A DNA stretch of 64,000 bases from Euphorbia lathyris (GCF_963576675.1 NC_088918.1:56067501-56131500), one strand, 5' to 3'; counted from the first letter of the stretch, positions 23,309 through 35,658 are shown. Numbers and translations are program-made. Notes: generated by a model from the letters alone, not told the origin.

Positions 23309-26300
23309 TCACTCTTCACTGATTTTCAGGCCAGATACTGATCTGGAAAGTGAGCTATCGAACTTATTTAGCTCCGACTCTATGGTTTTTGCAATTTCTG
23401 TATCTTCTGCAGCCGGCTCAGGCAGGTGCACGTGGAACGATCCTTGTTTCATTGGTTTCGAAGGTCGTTCGCTCATCGATTGTTGCTTGGTGTAGTTGTA
23501 GAGTTGCTGATGAAACGGATGATCCAACGAAAAGCAACTGCCTCCATTCCCTGAATGCCCAGATGATCCAGATCCTTCCCTTTTGCAGAAATGTGGAAGA
23601 GATGTCAAATCCATTATCTAACATTCAAAAAATTCCAACAGTATCAGTCAGTCCCCGGAAAGCTATACAAGTACCAATACGAAGAACTGCAATGTTTACA
23701 TCATGCTAAAAGATCCCAATACTGAAAATAAGCAAGTGGAAATAGCTGCTGTACCTTCAAGAGCTCCTCTCGCCCGTTACCCGATAAGACCTGAACTTTT
23801 TTTCTTGTTCTCTCTTGCAGCAAGGGCTTGACAACCTGCCAAAACATCAAGTGTTTATTTGGCTTTAAAGCAAGTCTTTGGATTAGTAAATAAACAGGAG
23901 ATTTGGTTGCAATGAGGAAACACCTTACCTTCCAACATGCTGAAAATATGTAAGGGGCATTTACAATGTAATATGTTTTGGTTTTCTCCGGATAGTTCAA
24001 GTCATCAACAGTTGAAATCATAGTCAGCAACTGCAGTAGCACGTAGCAGATAACACGGTTAATCCGACATAGTTTACAAAGCAACTACTGATTGTAGCAG
24101 CAGATTCAATGTTATTATATTAAAGTTAGATGCTTAAGACCAGATAAATTATTGTGACTAATAACCAATATATTAATTGTGATTGACCCCTAAATAGACA
24201 GAAGTTAACACATTTGTCCAGTATGTGGAGCCAGATGGTTTGCTTTATTGGTTTGACCACGTTGCTGGCAGGAGTCTGAAGACTCATTATTACATCAGGC
24301 AGGGTCTTAAATACTTAGGTGCCATTTAGTTCATGGAATGGACTAGGAATAGAATAGTTATTTTTCTATGGACTAGCTATTCCATAACGAATATTTTCCT
24401 TGCTTCCAAAATTAACCCTCTCAATTCTATCGATCATTTGTTTCACATTTTACTTTGAAAAAGGATAATAATAAAAAAGTGAAAAACGGGAAAAATGTGG
24501 AAAATATGAAGAGGATGAAAAACGGTTAAAACATGGAAAATGGTAAAAGTGCAACAAATGAGAAAAAACGGAAGAAATGCGAAAAATTGGGAAAAAAAAC
24601 ATGAAAAATGCGAAAAAACACAAAAAAAAAAAAAATTGAAAACCAGAAAAAAAATGAGAAAAATGCTTTGCATGCAAATACAAAATCTATTTGATTATTG
24701 ATGGATTAAAATATGTTGGTTGTGTTGCAGGGAAAGGAAAACGAAAAAATAATATCTCTGAAAAATATAAGAAATTGAAATTGCAGGAGGTAATGTGCAA
24801 ATGATAAAAAGAAAATATAGAAATGTTTATGAATTTTAAGATTATGATGATACATTTGTTAATATATTTTGCATTTAAAATGAAAACATTACGTTTTTTC
24901 CATTTTGAAAATATGAAGAAAATGATTTAGAAAAAAATTGATGGTTTAATGCGATTTGATCAACAGTGACGAGTCTTTTGAGAGATCAATTAATTTATTG
25001 CTATTATCCTTGTAGAAACACATTTTATTCTAAGAAAAGACTTTCTAATTTTTCTTAAATTATTGAAACGTGATCATGAATGCAAGTTTTTCAAAGTTTG
25101 AGGGACCAAAACTAACTCTTCAAAATTGAAGTTTTCATGAACATAATCTAAAATCAATTTGATGGGATCAACAGTGATGAAATGATCAAGAGATTCATTG
25201 AGTTATGTTGTTCTCCCCCGTATAAAACCATTTAATGTTAGCACTAAAATTACCCTTTTTTTTTTTTTTTTGCTTTTTTTACTGTTTTTCTTGTTTTCCG
25301 CATTTTTCGTGTTTTTACTGTTTTTCACATTTTTTCCTCTTTTTCGTGTTCTCGAGGTTTTTTACTTTTTTCCTTAAATAATATATATTAAATATTTGAA
25401 TAATTGATGGTAATAATTAAAATTTTAAAAAAAATAAGAACTTACACTTAAGGGTAAGGTTGTCTGTTGATCTACAAAACTAGTTATTTCATCTTATCTC
25501 GTTCCATCAACCAGACATAGGAATAGTTATTTCTAAATAATACCTATTCTATTCCTTAGTAATATATATTCTATTCCATTCCATTTCGTAAACCAAATGT
25601 GTAAGGTTTCTTTGGAATCTACTCCAAACATATATGGCATAGTTCCTTACTTCGACCACGTACAAATATCTAAATTTAAAAGAAGAAACTAGTGCAGTCA
25701 TAGACGTAGGTCACATTGACTGAACCATGTAAATCCTTTTATTTTGGATATGTTTGTTTTGTTTTTTGTCGTTCATTTTCTTGTTCTTGTTACTGATTAA
25801 ATTCACCTTTCCCTCTTTTATTCCCCAACAACAATGAAGGGTACAATAAAAAAACTCAAGCTGAACCGTGGAGTGAAAGAAATGAAGGATAGCAAGTTAC
25901 CTTTATTTGGCTCAGTGCTGATAGCTTCAGGCCAGTCATATCCAAAACTTTCACACACGTGTTTATTGGTCGCCCATGTTTTTTCGAAGCTGCAGGCTAC
26001 AAGTTGTATGTAAGTCAGGAATAGCCGACACTTGAATCAATATGCATACTTAAAATTTAATACGCACCAAAACTATACGATCCCGATATTCATTTATTTG
26101 AATGTGTGACTGGACATAGTAATGGACCTGCAATCAAATAGAACAAGCAGGATAGTGGTATTATTTTAGTCATATTTCTTCAGTAATTGTAAGGTTAAGA
26201 TAAAGTGAAAAATTTACTTATCCAAATTTAGAGAGGTGTTATAATGAAACATAATTAAAACATATTATTCATGATAATTACAGATGCTTTATCAAATGTG

Positions 26301-29300
26301 CTTAGCCCAACACCAATTGCAAAGACTGGAAGCCCCTGAAGAAGCAAAAAGTTACAGGAATATAAGCATGTTGCGTGTTTTCTCACTCCTCTAAGCATTA
26401 ATGAACAAAATACAGCAGTATCTGTAGAAGGAGCACCTCTCTTGAATAACCTGGCATCCCTATGAGCTGCGAATCGCGTATTGCTCTGTATAAATCAGTT
26501 GGGATTATAGGTTTCTGCGCAAAGAAACAGCATCCAAAACAGACATTTATGACTATGCTTTCCTTGCAATAATTCAAAAAAATTAGCCAGATTTGGTAAG
26601 AAACCAGCCAGAAATACTTGTCAACTTGATAATATACTACGACTTTTTTTAAGCATCACCATGCAAGTAAAACAGGAGTTGCATTTATTATGTGCATTGA
26701 ATACATGAGTAATCCATTTTCCCAGTGCAAATGGATGAATAACAAATCATAATGACTCAAGGAACAAAAGTAAATGAGACGTACAGATAACACTATGTAG
26801 ATGTCAGTTTTCCATTTTGAATAGCTAGTTGATCACATAAAAACCTTGTAAGAGATGCATTAATGCTTTGCAGTTGATATCATTCTTAATTAATTAACTT
26901 TCAGGCATTGTAAACTTAACTTTTGATACCATGTCAGCTTAGAAAAAGAAAATCATGTAACATCCAAATTTCAGTTAAACTTCAAATTGTCAATCCATCT
27001 TCAGAAAACTAAAGAAAAATGAAGCATCTGCATGTAACAGAAACTTACTGCTAGGATACTGTCAATCTCGTTTTGAATCCTCCAATGCAAACAATCAACT
27101 AACTGGAGCATCACAAAGATAACGTATTAGAAGATAGAGATAGAACGATTGTTATTAGATTCTCTGATCTACAATAGATATTTTTACAAGACATTTCCAT
27201 AAGAAAGAAGTGTTGGACCATTTTATGGGCTTTGGTAACATTCCATTCCCTAGCTTTTAGGAAACGAACCAAAGTTTCTGTTTGATATCCTTGATGAACA
27301 TTCTGCAATTAAAAATAGAATAATGATTTAGCCAACATAGACTTGAACAAGACAAAAGCTTTCCCAATGGACATCCATCACATCCTCAAGAAACTGAAAA
27401 GACAATAGAAATCAGGCATACATATATGAATCCTGAACACCATAACTGCCTGATTTTAATAAAGCATTGCAGTATTTCATGCAAATTAATCCTGAAAAAG
27501 ACATGAACTGAAAACTATTTGCATCTTGGAGCCAATGTGTTCAAACTAAGAAAGAGTTACTTGTCAATGCACGAGAAAGGATATGCACATTGAGCCAACT
27601 TTATTGCGCAAATCAATACAATACAGAAACCCTTTCTAGAGGGAAATAGAATGCTTTGTGCATCTTGGAGCCAATGTGTTCAAACTAAGAAAGAGTTACT
27701 TGTCAATGCACGAGAAAGGATATGCACATTGAGCCAACTTTATTGCGCAAATCAATACAATACAGAAACCCTTTCTAGAGGGAAATAGAATGCTTTGTCC
27801 TCCGAAAAATTCATAATTTTGAGGCAACAAAATCCCAAAAATTATTTCACCCACTAATTCAGCACCTCATATTGATGAACTCCACACTTCAACTGCATTT
27901 GATCAAGAATTATATCTCTCAAAATTTGGTTACGTGAAACATGGGTATGTAACTATGCTGGTTGAGCACTATTCTTATGTTTGAAACTTTTTCCTTTGCC
28001 ATTTAAGCCTTTGCCAAGCTGGATATGAAAAAGATTCCAGTGTCGAGCACAGGCCGCAAAAGCAATCATTCAAATTCAAAACAGTAATTCACCAGTCAGC
28101 AATAGACAAATCTCACAAAAGCTTTCTGAATTGATGGTTGAAAGTTGCATGTTAGGAGTAGGCATCACCCAGTAACATGAGAGTAATGTAAATTCTTTAA
28201 TCCAATAGCTACACAACTAGTGTTTAAATACCATCATGAGTGGAGATATATCTAGAAGAGAAGACGAGAGACAACCCCTCAAACAGGACTTACTTCAATC
28301 ACAAAACTATTTGTCTATATAAATCAGGGATCCCCTTCTATACTAATCAGAATTGAGTTAAGGAAACATTATGATATCAAATTGTCTGTGCTCACAAATA
28401 GGTAGGGGGGTAGAGTTAAAATGTTTTAATTAGTATTTCGAAAATGGCAAAGTTGTTACCACAAAACACTCGGTTCACAGTATTCTTCTAACAAAGTGGA
28501 AAAATGAGAGCAACTAAAGCATTACATATAAGTTTCTAGTTTAAAAACACAAATTACCAGAAAAATGTTGATGACTTAGTAGAAAAACACTCTACTGAGG
28601 AACATTCTTCTTATGTAATTACAAGTTTTGATTATTATGGAGAAAAGCTTCCTGAATCCTATACCACTTACTGCGCAAGTAAGAAGCAGAAATCCTAATC
28701 AATCTGTTTACACTTTGATTACTAACTAAAATGGAATCCTTATAGACTCCCGGCACTGATCCAATAAATGACTCTCTAACATCGAATGCTATGAAATCAA
28801 ACATTCTAGTACCAAATGTGAACTTGGCTATGAACGACAAACCAAATGAAGGTTTCCATCATACAGATCAGAGTGTTCTTGAAGGTTGATGATTTGTTGA
28901 TCCACCAATTAAACTTAAAAAGAAACCACAGATCAGATTATCCATCCATCCATCCATCCAAAATAAAAACCATATAAGCTAAGAGTCAAACTATCATACG
29001 CAATTCCAAATTTAATACACAGTTTGGAACACATTAAGTAGAACATCAACACATGTTAAGACTTCCGTACTCAAATTGATCAGATCAGCATCACATCTTG
29101 CGGCTAAAGATAACTAAATCACTTAATTACGCTTACGCATCTCAAGTTGAAATTCGTTGGAAATACATGAGACCCAAGTGGAGAAGAAACAACAACAACA
29201 ATAATGGAATAGCATAGACTGCAAAAATCAAAATGCAAACCTGATATGTTCTCTTCAATGGCTCTTCAACTGCCAACACATTTCAAACAGGAAAGAAGAA

Positions 29301-29416
29301 GTTAATTTATTAATTTTTTTGAAAAAACAAAAGAGAGAAAGCAAGTGAAGTAGAGATCAACCTTGATCCATGAGTGCTTTGAACTGATTAACCGCCTCAT
29401 CCGGAACAATACCCAT
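23309..29416 (-). CDS. Sec14-like (CRAL-TRIO) phosphatidylinositol-transfer-type protein, 11 coding exons
   Basis: Host gene coding a 333-residue soluble lipid-binding protein. Sec14-type proteins move phosphatidylinositol and phosphatidylcholine between membranes and support phosphoinositide signalling. Exons, in order: 29416-29362, 29269-29241, 27302-27219, 27102-27049, 26514-26437, 26335-26282, 26127-26068, 25996-25901, 24030-23929, 23835-23755, 23617-23309. All junctions are GT-AG and the summed length (1002 nt) keeps one frame. It starts M-G-I-V-P-D-E-A-V-N-Q-F. The CRAL-TRIO N-terminal helices lie at about 30-75 (L-V-R-F-L-K-A-R-E-W-N) and the lipid-binding domain at about 85-255 (V-L-D-M-T-G-L-K-L-S, Y-Y-I-V-N-A-P-Y-I-F). 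The tail is acidic with no transmembrane or nodulin domain. A TACTCAG acceptor upstream of the ATG (about 29443) suggests a 5' UTR intron. The exact orthologue is not assigned. Confidence 0.95.
24317..25605. mobile_element. Foldback transposon inside intron 8 of the Sec14-like gene
   Basis: The left end (GGTGCCATTTAGTTCATGGAATGG) and the inverse of the right end (CACATTTGGTTTACGAAATGGAATGG) are similar. Inner arms are also inverse: an A-rich run of GAAAAACGG-type units (24455-24660) faces a T-rich run of TTTTTC-type units (25254-25375). The terminus resembles Tourist/PIF or hAT-type ends. The flanking TTA and TAA do not form a clean direct duplication, so the superfamily is open. No coding region is supported. 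Confidence 0.6.
27521..27798. repeat. 139-bp tandem duplication in intron 2
   Basis: GCATCTTGGAGCCAATGTGT at 27521 recurs at 27660. The two 139-base units (27521-27659 and 27660-27798) look identical by eye, which points to a recent duplication. It lies in the 1.9-kb intron between exons 2 and 3 of the Sec14-like gene. Confidence 0.92.
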
Positions 29417-30194
29417 TTTTCCCTCCTCCCTGTTCCTCGGTCTGAGTACAGAAGCAGGAAAGCAAAAATTGGGGGAATATTATTAGAATCTAAAAAATGG
29501 GTTAAAGGACAGAGAAACAATAATAAATCTCCCCCAAAAAAAAAGGTAATAAATATGAATGTGATTAGATTTAGAAATGGTGATTTAGATTAACTATAAG
29601 ATAAGAGGTCAAGATTCAAAAAAGGGCAGCAAAAGTTCATAGCCCACCTAGAAAGAATTATAGAAAAAAGAAAGGGAAAAAAAGTGAAGCTTTAAGAAAA
29701 GAAAAGTGTTTCTGTTTCTGTTTCTCTGAAATATTGTGATTAAGATTCATGCTTTGAATGGAGGGCACACGTATCCGTCACACCACTTCGTATTTTGTTC
29801 TTTAGTGCTTTGCTTACTGCTTGCCTTACCATGTGTTCTCATTTCTCCATTTCGTTAATTTCACGAACCTTTTTATTTATTGACTTTTCTTCCTCTACTT
29901 TCTTCCTTCCTCCTGTCTATCAATTTATTAGGAACAAAGATATTTCAAAAAAATGGAAAAAACGAATACTACCGTTGAAGAAAGAGTCGGTTATCATCAA
30001 TGAAATAAATGGATCAAATTGCAGCAAATTTAAAGTTTGATCGGTTAAGAAGTTAAATATGTATTCTAGTCAAGGTTTATAAATAAATTTGGCCTACCGT
30101 TACTCTTTTTCTCTTAAAAATGAATTGCTGATTTTGAGTGTAAGGAGCTTCTAAATAAATGGTATAATGATTTTATGGATTCCTGAAATCTAAG
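29417..30194 (-). promoter_or_regulatory. 5' UTR and upstream region of the Sec14-like gene
   Basis: On the minus strand a splice-acceptor-like TTCTGTACTCAG ends near 29443. A donor-like TTTCTAG/GTGGGC lies near 29648, so a 5' UTR intron of about 200 bases is likely (inference). Upstream (29700-30190) is the presumed promoter. I see no confident TATA box. No other gene is supported. Confidence 0.45.
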
Positions 30195-30202
30195 TATTCA
30201 CT
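30195..30202. repeat. hAT target-site duplication TATTCACT (left)
   Basis: The same eight bases occur at 41043-41050, directly outside the other end of the element. Eight bases is diagnostic for hAT. Confidence 0.9.
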
Positions 30203-31533
30203 CAGGGCGGAACCAGAGGTTGGGGGGCTTGAGCCCTGGTAGACCGTCCGAGAATTGAGAAAAAAAAGTTTTTAGCAATGGTGTGAAAGAATTTACCAGA
30301 AGTGTTTTAGAGATTTTTTTGGCTTACTTGGCATCGTATGAGCAAAAAGAATAAATGAGTTTTTTTTAAAATAAAATAAAAATAAATGAGTTAATGAACT
30401 TTTATTATCTCTATATCATTGATACTATATTAACACAATATTTATTATCAATTATTAGCCAATTAATTAAAATAACAAAAGAAAGTATGAATTACAAGAA
30501 GATGAAAAAACATCAAACGAAGAAAATCCAAAAGTCACAAATAAACCTATATATAAAGCATAATATATAGAATTTTATCATTATATTCATTGACAACCGA
30601 AAATCAAAGACATCCTTTAATTTTGATTATGTATTAGTTTTATTCTTAATCTTATAATTTTGTTCTTACTTCAAATAATATAGTTTTATAATTTTTTTCT
30701 TAGTTTATTAAGAGATTCAGATTTATTTAATAGCGGTTTTCATTAATAAACTGTATTAATAGAATTTTTTTCAGGAATTGGAAGAATTTAGACTTTGATA
30801 TCTCCAATTGAAGAAATCAGATGGAAGTAGAAGAGGCATAGCCAACTCAAATCGGAAAAAACAAATGTGTTAGAAATTACAGGAAATCATTATGTTTCCG
30901 AAGGTAATTATTCAATTTTTTCATGTGTAGTAGTTATTTTGTTCTCAATTGTATTATTCCATACATCTCGCTGCCTTTTCTTTTTTATTTGTCTTTTTTT
31001 TCAAAAAGACTAAATAAATATTTGTATATTTTTATTCCTTTTTAGTATAAGTTGCTAGGTGTAATCGTTTCGATTGTTAACTCTAACTAAAATATGGATT
31101 TTTGGTTTTATATGAACTCAATTGTTAGGTTTAATTGGATTTAGATTAATTTTCCAAATTCAGAACATGATGAAGTCCACTGATTTTTTTAATTTGGGTT
31201 TACCTAACTCGTATGGGTTGATATTTTTTATTTTTATGCATTTTTTGTACGAACAGATATAAAATTTCACACAATAGTTGTTTATTGAAGTTAGAGACGA
31301 AATGAAAAAATGTAAAGAGGTATCAAAACATTATACTTTACAATGAAATTTATTTCAATTATAAATCATGTTTTGTCACGATTACCATTTGTCATTTTCA
31401 GTGATGGATTCTATATCTATATTATTTTATATATAATAATTGAAGCATAGAGAAATTAATTATGAGAGTTTTAGAGGCCTTTTTAATTAATTGTCAAAAT
31501 AGTAATAAAGAAAAATTATAAATATTATATCTA

Positions 31534-31823
31534 ACCTAATATATATTTAATAGATATAATAAAATAACTTACAAAAGATCTCAATAAAAAAAATTATATG
31601 ACGATAAAAAAATATGTAAAAATCCATTCAAATTCCATTCATTTAACTTTAATAAATAGCATTAAACTCAATGTAATTGAAAAAAAAAACTATATTTATA
31701 TTTAATAGATATAATAAAATAACTTACAAATTATACCAACGAAAAAAATTATATAACGATAAAAAAAATATGTAAAGATCCATTCAAATTCCATTCATTT
31801 AACTTTAATAAATAACATTAAAC
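31534..31823. repeat. Imperfect direct repeat (about 135 bp) inside the Helitron
   Basis: Blocks 31534-31670 and 31689-31823 share long matches such as TTTAATAGATATAATAAAAT and CCATTCAAATTCCATTCATT. Confidence 0.85.
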
Positions 31824-31849
31824 CAAGGTAAAGACAAGCCTTACTTTGT

Positions 31850-31908
31850 GTGTTTTCACCATTGGATTAATTTTCTAATCCATCATCCAATGGTGAAAAC
31901 GCACCAAG
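31850..31908. repeat. Internal inverted repeat in the Helitron
   Basis: TTTTCACCATTGGAT faces ATCCAATGGTGAAAA across about 17 bases, an exact 15-base-arm palindrome with partial extension on each side. Confidence 0.85.
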
Positions 31909-32278
31909 TAATTGTACTTTGTAAAAAACAAAATAACCATAGAAGGCACCTTAAACCCAATAGAACTAAAAAATTATAATACATTTAATTTTTTGTTGTA
32001 ATAATTAACAAAATATTTAAATCTCCAAACTACTATATAAACCAAATAAAATTTCAAAAGAAAGACATGTTTATTTCAAATTCATGGATTTATCAAAGAT
32101 TTTTGAAAGCGCGAGAAAAAGAATTTTAAGGAGAGTTAGAATTTGATTGAAAAAATATCGCCACAAAGTGTAGCAAATATTTTAAAATTGCATGATTATA
32201 TAGAAAAAATATTATACAAGAACGGAAAAAAGCACCATTGCAAATATGTTAACATGGCCAATAGATTATGACTTCAAC

Positions 32279-32939
32279 CAGGGGGGAATCCAATATGGGG
32301 GCACTGGGGGGCAGTTGCCCCCACTGACATTTTTATTTTATTTTTTAAACTCAGGTATTAATTTTAAAGTTTTAGAGCTTTGCCCCCTTCATCAATGGAG
32401 TTTAGGGTTTACTGGTTCTATAATTGAAGATGAAAAATGGTTTTAAATTTAATATTTTCTTTTTTTTTAATTTTGTTTCAAAAGCAAAACGACGCCGTTT
32501 TACTTAATTAGAACTACGTTATTTTGTTTACAATAAAAATAAAAAAATAAAAGGTAAATATTTAAATATAAAACTAAATAGGTCCTAAAACAAACCATCG
32601 GTCTCTCTTACTCTCTTTAATCTCTTTAGTTCTTCTTCCTCAATCACTCTTTCTTCTTAAGCCTAAATTGAAATCCCTAATCCTAACTAAGATTAAATCA
32701 AAATCGGCAGTCAATCCCTCCGTAGTTGGATTGTTGGTCCGACACTCCATCTCCAATCTTTGCCTCTCTATGTTGGTATTTTTCTGCTCCTACTTGAATT
32801 TTGATTTGATATTTCTGCTACTATTTTACTTGAACTTGAGCTTTGATCTCTGGTTTTCTATAATTATTATTTTTTGGATAAACATTATTTTAGTCGTATT
32901 GTTTGCCCCCATGGGGGAGAAATCCTGGATTCGCCCCTG
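32279..32939. mobile_element. hAT-type MITE inside the Helitron
   Basis: 661 bases with ends CAGGGGGGAATCCA and TGGATTCGCCCCTG (inverted) and an 8-bp target duplication ACTTCAAC at 32271-32278 and 32940-32947. The interior is AT-rich with a promoter-like CT-rich stretch (32600-32650). The small ORF running to its right end is not supported. Confidence 0.9.
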
Positions 32940-33182
32940 ACTTCAACGACTTCTAAAACCTATTATCAAGCAATTATAAAGATATTTATGTTAATTTATT
33001 TACAATCTGTAATTTTAAATTATTTTAAAACAAAATATTAATATCACTACATATAAATGATATAAAATTTTAAAAATATTAAAATATTGTACAAAAAAAA
33101 TATCCACCCGCGCAACGCGCGGGCACAATACTAGTGTTAGAGAGAATTATATTGACTCTATGTAAATATTATTTCAATGTTT

Positions 33183-33197
33183 AAAAGTAGATGAGAT
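33183..33197. repeat. LINE target-site duplication (left)
   Basis: AAAAGTAGATGAGAT recurs at 39835-39849 directly after the poly(A) run. Long variable-length duplications are typical of target-primed reverse transcription. Confidence 0.85.
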
Positions 33198-33529
33198 CTA
33201 TCTTCTCTCTCTCAGATCTGTTGTCATGGTGAAGAATTTTTATGAAGATTGAGAGTTTTGAGATTTATCTCTTCTCTTTTAAATCTTTCTCTCTCTTTTA
33301 GATCTATCTTCTCTTTTTCAGATCTGGCTTCTCTCTCTCAGATCTGTTGTCATGGTGAAGAATTTTTATGAAGATGGAGAATTTTGAGATCTATCTTCTC
33401 TCTCTCAGATCTATTTCTCTCTTTTAGATCTTTTTTCTCTCTTTTAGATCTATCCTCTCTCTCTCAGATCTATTTCTCTCTTTTATATCTTTTTCTCTCT
33501 TTTAGATCTTTTTCTCTCTTTTAGATCTA

Positions 33530-33560
<31 letters not shown>

Positions 33561-33571
33561 GGCTAGGGTTC
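33198..33571 (+). promoter_or_regulatory. LINE 5' UTR with CT-rich tandem repeats
   Basis: This stretch repeats CTCTCTCAGATCT-like units many times. A longer phrase containing AGATCTGTTGTCATGGTGAA recurs with a 127-base offset (33213 and 33340). It ends in a (CT)n run (33529-33560). Such repeated 5' UTRs act as internal promoters in L1-type elements (known for the class; not shown here). Confidence 0.7.
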
Positions 33572-33675
33572 ATGGTAAAGCGTGTTAGGGATAGATCTAG
33601 GGAGAGGGGGGCTGTGGCCGGCGAGGGGGGTCGGATCTGGAGGGGATTTGCGGCAAGGAAGGGGGCGGTGGCCTG

Positions 33676-35658
33676 GTGGTTTGGGGCGAGAAGGGTGAGG
33701 CAAGTTTTGTTGGCGGCGAGCGTGCACCTGGTGTAGATCGGGGCGGGGCGCTTGGCGGGGTGGAGGCAGGGGAATCCAGGGGCGTCGGTAGCGATCTCGT
33801 GGGCATGGATGGTGCGTCGGCAGGGTTCTCGCGGGCGCCGCCCGTGCGGCTGGGGACGGATCTTTGCGATCCACAGGCGGCAGATTCGACAAGGTTGTCG
33901 CGGCTGGGTGCGGATCAATGGGAGATACGGGCGGCTGGGTTTTCTGATGCCGGGGGTAAGGCTCCCCCAATCTCGAGGGGAGAAGTGGGGCCGGGGGTGC
34001 CTGGCGCAGGGCTATGCGCCGATAGTGCCGGGCACTGCCCAGGCGCTGCCGGCTCCTCAGTCGGGCAGTGGGCTGGGGCTGTCGGCGCAGTGCCTTGCGC
34101 GGGATCCTCTCCTCCGGGCTGTGAGGGGCAGGCAGGGGCTACGACGGGGAGGCAGGCTGCCTCGGGTCTGGATGTTTCTAATAATTCGGGAAGGGTGGGT
34201 GTTGTAGGAGTAGCTCATGGGAAGACGGTCTCCCCCAGACCTAGGGTTCAGATGAGCGAGATTGGTAAAAACTCTTGGAAGGACACGGTCATGGGGGTGG
34301 CTGAGGAAGAGCCGGTTTTAGAGGAAGTTTTAATGGTGGGAGATTCTGATGATATGTTCTCGGATTCTGATGAGGAAGATAATGGCCAGGAGGATCCTCT
34401 CTGTCCGGTCATTAGACTTTCCGCAGCAGAGAAGCGTGAGCTTAGAGAGAAGTGGAAGGTGTCTTTGATTGTTACTGTCCTGGGTAAGCGAATTAGTTTT
34501 AACTATTTTGCCCAAAGAATACAAGCGCAGTGGGCAAGGAAAGGTAAAGTCAGTATTACTGACCTGGAAAATGACTACTATGTCATTAAATTTACTAGGG
34601 TTGAGGATTATAATTCGGTTATCAAGGGAGGCCCATATATCATTTCCAATCATGTTTTGGCCTTAAGGCCTTGGGTTCCTAATTTTAATCCTCACGACTG
34701 TTCGGTTAACAGGATCTTGACTTGGGTAAGATTCCCGGGCCTTCCCATTGAGTACTACAGTGAAAACTTTCTGAGTAAAATAGGAGGTTTGGTTGGTAAG
34801 GTCCACCATGTGGACAAGACTACAATTGGGGCCATTAGGGGTAAGTTTGCTAGGGTATGTATAGATGTTGATCTGGCTAAACCTTTACTTTCTAAGTTCT
34901 GTGTTCAGGATAAAGTGTTCTTTATTGAGTATGAAGGTTTACATAACATCTGTTATGATTGTGGCATGTATGGTCATTCTCAGGAGGGTTGCCCTAAAAG
35001 GGAGAGGGTTGTTATAGAGAGGGTTGAGAGTAGTGTGCGGATTACTGGAGGGAACCAGGGGTATGAAGGGAACTTTGGTCCCTGGATGGTGGCAAAGAGG
35101 CCCGCTAGACGTAGGAATCAACCTGCAGTGGTTCACAATCGTCCTCCTGATATCAACACAAATTCTAAGTCCCTTTCTCCTAAAGCTACTGTTATTCCAA
35201 ATGTCAAGGAGAAGCCTGTCCTCAAAGCTAGAAAGGAGGCTGGGGTTTCTTCAGTAGCCTTGCCTGGGTCCAGATTTGGGGCCCTGATGATTGAGGAAGT
35301 TCAAGAGTCAGACCAAGATGAGAATCATATGGATGAGAGTATTCCAGGATTAGAGTCTGTAGATCCAGTCGAGAAGGTGGTTGAATCTGTGAACCCACTT
35401 TTTGTCTCTAAGGATGAAGCCCAGGGGGGGACCCTGACCCTTGCAGCTAGAAGGATGAAGAATTCAAATGAGGTTAGTATTCCTGTTCCTGGTATTGATC
35501 CTGGGATTGGGAAATCTATGGGAGTTAACAAAACTAATATGAAAAAGCTTAAAGGAAAACAAAAAAGTGGCCTTAACACTTTGGCGTTTCCAGATAAGAG
35601 GGGACCCGGGGTTACCTCGGTAAGGCTCTCAGGAGCCCCTAGTAAATACCTAGCTTAG
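33676..35658 (+). CDS. LINE ORF1, RNA-binding protein with DUF4283-like domain and CCHC knuckle
   Basis: A 660-residue nucleic-acid-binding protein of the L1 ribonucleoprotein. Residues 1-190 are Gly/Ala-rich and low complexity; 250-410 match the DUF4283-type domain of plant L1 ORF1 (W-V-R-F-P-G-L-P-I-E-Y-Y). A zinc knuckle C-Y-D-C-G-M-Y-G-H-S-Q-E-G-C is at 426-439, followed by a disordered charged tail. The start is uncertain. An ATG at 33572, in another frame, follows the CT tract directly and stops near 33734, so a frameshift near the N terminus is possible. ORF2 begins a few bases after the stop. Confidence 0.85.
   Translation: MVWGEKGEASFVGGERAPGVDRGGALGGVEAGESRGVGSDLVGMDGASAGFSRAPPVRLGTDLCDPQAADSTRLSRLGADQWEIRAAGFSDAGGKAPPISRGEVGPGVPGAGLCADSAGHCPGAAGSSVGQWAGAVGAVPCAGSSPPGCEGQAGATTGRQAASGLDVSNNSGRVGVVGVAHGKTVSPRPRVQMSEIGKNSWKDTVMGVAEEEPVLEEVLMVGDSDDMFSDSDEEDNGQEDPLCPVIRLSAAEKRELREKWKVSLIVTVLGKRISFNYFAQRIQAQWARKGKVSITDLENDYYVIKFTRVEDYNSVIKGGPYIISNHVLALRPWVPNFNPHDCSVNRILTWVRFPGLPIEYYSENFLSKIGGLVGKVHHVDKTTIGAIRGKFARVCIDVDLAKPLLSKFCVQDKVFFIEYEGLHNICYDCGMYGHSQEGCPKRERVVIERVESSVRITGGNQGYEGNFGPWMVAKRPARRRNQPAVVHNRPPDINTNSKSLSPKATVIPNVKEKPVLKARKEAGVSSVALPGSRFGALMIEEVQESDQDENHMDESIPGLESVDPVEKVVESVNPLFVSKDEAQGGTLTLAARRMKNSNEVSIPVPGIDPGIGKSMGVNKTNMKKLKGKQKSGLNTLAFPDKRGPGVTSVRLSGAPSKYLA

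Larger units (their letters stand above)
31416..33134 (+). mobile_element. Non-autonomous Helitron
   Basis: The 5' end reads TCTATATTATTTTATATA after an A, as is typical. The 3' end has a hairpin CCCGCGC-AAC-GCGCGGG (33107-33123), then 11 bases ending CTAG and a flanking T at 33135. A^T insertion with no target duplication is the Helitron rule. There is no Rep/helicase coding. It contains a 661-bp hAT MITE at 32279-32939. The 5' boundary is less certain than the 3' end. Confidence 0.8.

Noticed and set aside
24443..24683. Phe-rich minus-strand ORFs
   Set aside because: They come from the A-rich arm of the intron 8 foldback element and have low-complexity composition.
29795..30040. 81-residue plus-strand ORF upstream of the Sec14-like gene
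   Set aside because: No domain and poor codon pattern; it lies in the presumed promoter region of the minus-strand gene.
32668..32940. 90-residue hydrophobic ORF
   Set aside because: It ends exactly in the terminal inverted repeat of the hAT MITE and is made of its AT-rich interior.
33502..33970. Pro-rich minus-strand ORFs
   Set aside because: Antisense shadows of the GC-rich LINE ORF1 start.
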